A DNA stretch of 64,000 bases from PALSA-505 sp035308365. GTDB lineage: Bacteria; Actinomycetota; Actinomycetes; Streptosporangiales; Streptosporangiaceae. The stretch's first letter is position 1; each line of letters opens with the position of its first letter. The notes under the pieces were generated by a model. That model saw only the letters and a list, made by a program, of their open reading frames with translations. It had not been told where the DNA came from and did no database searches. Made by a program: the position numbers and the translations under genes. Below, in pieces: positions 60,934 to 64,000 of the stretch. The stretch covers positions 16,988-80,987 of the forward strand of contig DATGGU010000013.1 in NCBI GenBank assembly GCA_035308365.1, written 5' to 3'.

Positions 60934-61851
60934 TTGCCTGTGCTTCTGGGATCCATACTCGACGCCGTCGGAAACACGCCGCTGATCCAGCTCAGCCGGC
61001 TGGCCAGCGAAACCGGGTGCGACATACTGCTCAAGCTGGAGATGGTCAACCCGGCCGGCGGCCATAAGGCCCGCATCGCCCTGAGCATGATCCGCGCAGC
61101 GGAACGCACGGGGGAGCTGATCCCCGGCTCAGGGCAGACCATAATCGAGCCCACCGGCGGCAACACTGGAATGGGCATCGTGATGGCGGCGGCGGTCCTG
61201 GGCTACCGGGTGGTTCTGGTCATTCCAGACAACTACAGCCGGGAAAAGCAGCGATTGCTGAGTGCGCTCGGTGCCGAGATCGTCCTGTCGGACAGCCGGC
61301 GTGGCAACGATTCACACGGTGAGCTAGCGCAGCAGATCCTGCTGGAACACCCTGAGTACGTGCTGCTCAACCAGGGTGCTAACCCGGCCAACCCGCAAGC
61401 GCACCGCGACGGTACTGCGCCAGAAATCCTGCGCGACCTCGACGGGCGGCGCATTGATCATGTTGTCGCTGGGATCGGGACCGGTGGGCACGTGACCGGT
61501 GTCGGCGAAGTACTCAAAGAGTCCTTTCCGTGGCTGCTCGTGCATGGAGTGCAGCCAGCGGGCTGCGATCTGTTCGCCGAGAAGTTCTCGTATCACCGCA
61601 TCCAGGGCCTGTCTATCGGCTACATCCCGCCTGCGCTGGACACCGAGGTCCTCAACGACATGATCACGGTCTCGGAGGAGGAAGCATCCGAGGGAATGCG
61701 GCTGCTGATGCGCACAGAAGGGATCGCTGCCGGGATTTCAACAGGTGCCAACATCGCCGCGGCCCTGCGTGTCGCCCGGGAAGCGGTCACCCGGCAGACC
61801 ATCCTGACCTTTGCCTACGACTCCGCACAAGATTATCTTGACCTGACTTAG
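60934..61851 (+). CDS. cysteine-synthase-like PLP enzyme 2
   Basis: 305 aa from TTG 60934 (GTG 60940 alternative). Close paralogue of 54831-55766: ILDAVGNTPLIQL, Schiff-base Lys45 in NPAGGHKARIAL, EPTGGNTGMGIV, IPDNYSREKQRLLSALGAE, AGIGTGGHVTGVG. The same non-canonical HKAR and TGGNTG motifs occur in both, which supports a shared unusual reaction. Gene order acetyltransferase, EamA stump, PLP enzyme echoes EamA-JAMM, PLP enzyme at the first locus. Confidence 0.92.
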   Translation: MPVLLGSILDAVGNTPLIQLSRLASETGCDILLKLEMVNPAGGHKARIALSMIRAAERTGELIPGSGQTIIEPTGGNTGMGIVMAAAVLGYRVVLVIPDNYSREKQRLLSALGAEIVLSDSRRGNDSHGELAQQILLEHPEYVLLNQGANPANPQAHRDGTAPEILRDLDGRRIDHVVAGIGTGGHVTGVGEVLKESFPWLLVHGVQPAGCDLFAEKFSYHRIQGLSIGYIPPALDTEVLNDMITVSEEEASEGMRLLMRTEGIAAGISTGANIAAALRVAREAVTRQTILTFAYDSAQDYLDLT

Positions 61852-61961
61852 GCGGCAGCCGCTAAGCCTAGCGGATCGCCAGCTTCGACATCGTTCAGCG
61901 ATTTTATGTGTGAAACCACGAATGACGCTCTGATCAATCGATCACATCTATGCTTTGACGC

Positions 61962-62897
61962 ATGCTCGACCTGACCAGACTGCGGGTGCTTGAAGCGGTC
62001 GCCAGGCATGGGTCGGTGACGGCGGCCGCGCGGGCGCTGAACTATGCGCAGCCCTCGGTCAGCCACCACCTGGCCAGGCTGGAGGCAGAGACCGGTGCGA
62101 CGCTGTTCCAGCGGGTGGGCCGCGGGATCCGGCTGACCGAGGCGGGCAGGCTGCTGGCCGACCGGGCGGCCGAGATCCTGGGCAGGCTGGAGGCGGCGGA
62201 AACCGAACTGGCCGCACATGTGGGGCTGCGAGAAGGGCGGGTGCGGCTGGCCGCCTTCCCGTCCGCTCTTGGCACGATCGTCCCCACGGCCGCGGCCCGG
62301 CTGCAGGCCGCGCATCCGGGCATCGACTTGACGGTGACCGAGGCCGAGCCACCCGAAGCGCTGCGCATGCTACGCGCGGGCTACGTGGACGTCGCGGTCA
62401 TCTTCAGGCATGACGGGGCGGGAAGCACCTCCGGGGAAGAAGAGGAGGGAACGCGCGGCATCCTGCTGCTGGACGAGCCCGTCTATCTGGTGACAGCGAA
62501 CACCGGCGCTGGTCACCAAGTCACCGGGCCGCAGAGATTGGCCGGGGCAGCCATGCTGGCCGGCTACGCGGACCAGCGGTGGATCGCTGGCTGCGAACGC
62601 TGCCGTGATCATCTGCTGCGGCAGTGTGCGCTAGCCGGGTTCGTCCCGAAGATCGCCTTCACCACCGATGACTGCCTGGCGGTGCAGGCCCTCGTCGCGG
62701 CAGGCCTGGGTGTGGCCACCCAGGCGGGTCTTGCGTTGCAGGCGGCGCGCCACCCTGGGGTGCGGGCCGAGCCACTGCCCGGCACGTGCCGGCGCGTCTT
62801 CGCCCACGTCTACGGCGCGCCGCCGGATCCACCGGCGACGACCCTTCTGCTTGAGGTGCTTGCCGAAGCGCAGGCCACCGAGGCCACGCCCGGATAG
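61962..62897 (+). CDS. LysR-family transcriptional regulator
   Basis: 311 aa. wHTH MLDLTRLRVLEAVARHGSVT and ALNYAQPSVSHHLARLEAET, then an effector domain (REGRVRLAAFPSALGTIVPT) and VQALVAAGLGVATQAGLALQ. It follows the second PLP enzyme by 110 bases and may control it; it is also close to native style in codon use. No substrate inferred. Confidence 0.92.
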   Translation: MLDLTRLRVLEAVARHGSVTAAARALNYAQPSVSHHLARLEAETGATLFQRVGRGIRLTEAGRLLADRAAEILGRLEAAETELAAHVGLREGRVRLAAFPSALGTIVPTAAARLQAAHPGIDLTVTEAEPPEALRMLRAGYVDVAVIFRHDGAGSTSGEEEEGTRGILLLDEPVYLVTANTGAGHQVTGPQRLAGAAMLAGYADQRWIAGCERCRDHLLRQCALAGFVPKIAFTTDDCLAVQALVAAGLGVATQAGLALQAARHPGVRAEPLPGTCRRVFAHVYGAPPDPPATTLLLEVLAEAQATEATPG

Positions 62898-62900
62898 TGC

Positions 62901-62943
62901 CGGGGCCCGTCCCCTGGGCAGTCCGTTTCAGGGACGGGCCCCG
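62901..62943. terminator. strong bidirectional terminator
   Basis: CGGGGCCCGTCCC(C)TG pairs with CAGGGACGGGCCCCG over about 15 bp with one bulged C, between convergent genes. Confidence 0.85.
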
Positions 62944-62947
62944 CGGT

Positions 62948-63472
62948 TCACTTGACCGAGCCGAGCAGGCTGGTCAGGGGGATCCCCTTCAGCAGGCCGG
63001 TGATTCCGCTGGCGTTCGGCAGCGCCCCCGATGGACCGCTCAGGCCGCCCGTCACGGGCCCGCCGGAGCGAACGCTGCCGACCGCGTTGCTGGCCGGGGT
63101 CAGCGTCTTCTTGACGTGCCCGGCAGGCTGTCCGGCGGCCAGGGCGCGCTGTTGGGTGGCCGCCGGAGCGGCGCCACCCAGGCTGCTGACCAGCGGTAGG
63201 GCCGAGAGCAGGCCGAGGCCGGACGCCGCGCCGGTGAGACCGCCCCCGCCGAGGGTTGGCAGCGAGGCCGTCACCGGGAGGCCACCGTTGTCCAGGCTGG
63301 TGAGGCCTGCCGGCACGGTGCCGGCGGAGGGCACGAGCTTGGTCGAGCCCGGGGTGGACGCGAACGCGGCACCGGCCGCGAACACGCTGACCGCGAACGC
63401 GGACGCGGCAGCGAGACCGCCGAGGGCGACGGTCTTGACCGGCTGGGTGTGGCACGTGGGCCGTTTCTTCAC
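62948..63472 (-). CDS. secreted Ala/Gly/Ser-rich small protein, unknown function
   Basis: 174 aa from GTG 63472, which has GGAG six bases up; ATG 63484 would add four residues. MKKRPTCHTQPVKTVALGG begins a signal peptide ending near GAAFAS. The mature part has repeats of hydrophobic Gly/Ala/Leu segments (LTSLDNGGLPV; GLGLLSALPLVSSLGG; ITGLLKGIPLTSLLGS), reminiscent of chaplin-like or surface-active proteins in composition, though no chaplin motif is present. Confidence 0.75.
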   Translation of the reverse strand: MKKRPTCHTQPVKTVALGGLAAASAFAVSVFAAGAAFASTPGSTKLVPSAGTVPAGLTSLDNGGLPVTASLPTLGGGGLTGAASGLGLLSALPLVSSLGGAAPAATQQRALAAGQPAGHVKKTLTPASNAVGSVRSGGPVTGGLSGPSGALPNASGITGLLKGIPLTSLLGSVK

Positions 63473-63721
63473 GACATACTCCATTTCGACTCTGGACGCG
63501 AGGAAGATGCGGGCCCTGGACCACGCGGAAGGGTCAGCCGGCCTCGCTATACCCGGCGCCCGCCTGGGGGGTGGCGCGGGTCTCGACGTAACCAGTCTCA
63601 TGAGCCGGAAAGACGCTAACACACTTAGCGTAGTCAGATCATCACTCTCTGAGATTTGCTCTTGTTACGACGGAGGCTGGCCTTCCGCTGGCGTGGCGAC
63701 TGAGTGTCTTATTTCGCCTAT

Positions 63722-63733
63722 ACTTATATAAGT
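63722..63733. promoter_or_regulatory. ACTTATATAAGT palindrome before ArsR gene
   Basis: A perfect 12-bp AT palindrome in a GC-rich region, 22 bases before the GTG start of the ArsR gene. Likely operator for autoregulation. Confidence 0.6.
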
Positions 63734-63754
63734 TACTGCTGATATTGTGGCCGT

Positions 63755-64000
63755 GTGCACGCGTTCGATGTGCTGGGCGAGCCGGTGCGGCGGCGGATTC
63801 TGGAGCTGCTGGCTGGGGATGAGATGACGTCGGGTGCCGTGTGCGCGGTCATTCGGGCCGAGTTCGGGATCTCGCAGCCGGCCGTGTCGCAGCACCTCCG
63901 GGTGCTGCGGGACAGCGGGTTCGCGTCGGTGCGGCCAGAGGGCACCCGGCGGCTGTACGCGGTGCGCGGCGAGCCGCTGCGCGAGGTGGATGAGTGGCTC
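63755..64000 (+). CDS. ArsR-family regulator, N-terminal part, runs off the window
   Basis: GTG 63755 opens 82 codons to the edge: MHAFDVLGEPVRRRILELLA, then GISQPAVSQHLRVLRDSGFA with recognition helix and the wing RPEGTRRLYAVRGEPL. ArsR-type dimer wHTH with no metal-binding CxC in the visible part. No ribosome site; the transcript may be leaderless. Its usual neighbour, an SRPBCC-domain protein, would be outside the window. Confidence 0.9.
   Translation, partial: MHAFDVLGEPVRRRILELLAGDEMTSGAVCAVIRAEFGISQPAVSQHLRVLRDSGFASVRPEGTRRLYAVRGEPLREVDEWL

Overview
The window is GC-rich throughout, with GTG/TTG starts, GGAGG-type ribosome sites, many 1-14 nt gene overlaps (ATGA, GTGA, TGATG) and typical actinobacterial gene families (LolA-like lipoprotein carrier plus ABC pairs, MMPL, LacI/LysR/Lrp regulators, long proline-rich HtrA). 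It fits a soil actinomycete, possibly of the Streptosporangiales type. Genus cannot be fixed from the sequence alone.

Layout. 1-10 kb: 5'-part of a secreted S53 peptidase, a TrmB/LuxR-type regulator, an MMPL transporter, a GH9-like secreted glycosidase with a palindromic operator, an MBL hydrolase, a pirin and an MFS exporter. 10-18 kb: a medium-chain acyl-CoA synthetase, a LolA-like/ABC ATPase/permease operon, and a divergent two-component system. 17.6-23.6 kb: an aa3-type-like cytochrome oxidase operon (cupredoxin-like protein, ctaC, ctaD, ctaE, small membrane proteins, ctaB) whose subunit I lacks canonical proton-channel residues. 24-28.8 kb: an orphan response regulator with a degenerate acidic pocket, small membrane proteins and a membrane-anchored HtrA-like protease. 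29-34.4 kb: two tandemly duplicated secreted NHL-repeat proteins. 34.5-43.8 kb: LysR/aminotransferase pair, several hydrolases, a PQQ-like lipoprotein, a HAD phosphatase, a phospholipase-C-like phosphoesterase and a small zincin. 44.1-45.9 kb: a mostly non-coding block with a hairpin, two AAACGTTT operators and about forty degenerate 22-24 bp tandem units. 45.9-51.2 kb: a sarcosine/N-methyltryptophan oxidase-like flavoenzyme, a second permease/ATPase/LolA-like cassette and a LacI regulator. 51.2-53.3 kb: repeats, a small membrane protein, an Lrp regulator, a pseudogene broken by a 22-bp duplication, and a MITE-like element.

The most unusual part is 53.3-61.9 kb. A three-gene, translationally coupled operon encodes (i) a DMT/EamA transporter fused to a JAMM (MPN+) metalloprotease domain, (ii) a cysteine-synthase-like PLP enzyme with altered active-site motifs, and (iii) an AlaX-type alanyl-tRNA editing protein. 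It is bordered by copies of GGTTTTGCATAACGCTC, which also forms the ends of the MITE-like element. Downstream, past an MFS transporter and a ureohydrolase, a second partial copy occurs: a serine acetyltransferase-like protein, a 48-residue truncated EamA and a second cysteine-synthase-like enzyme. I infer a pathway making and exporting a beta-substituted alanine (non-proteinogenic amino acid), with tRNA editing as self-protection. The product is unknown.

The window ends with a LysR regulator, a secreted small protein and the start of an ArsR regulator.
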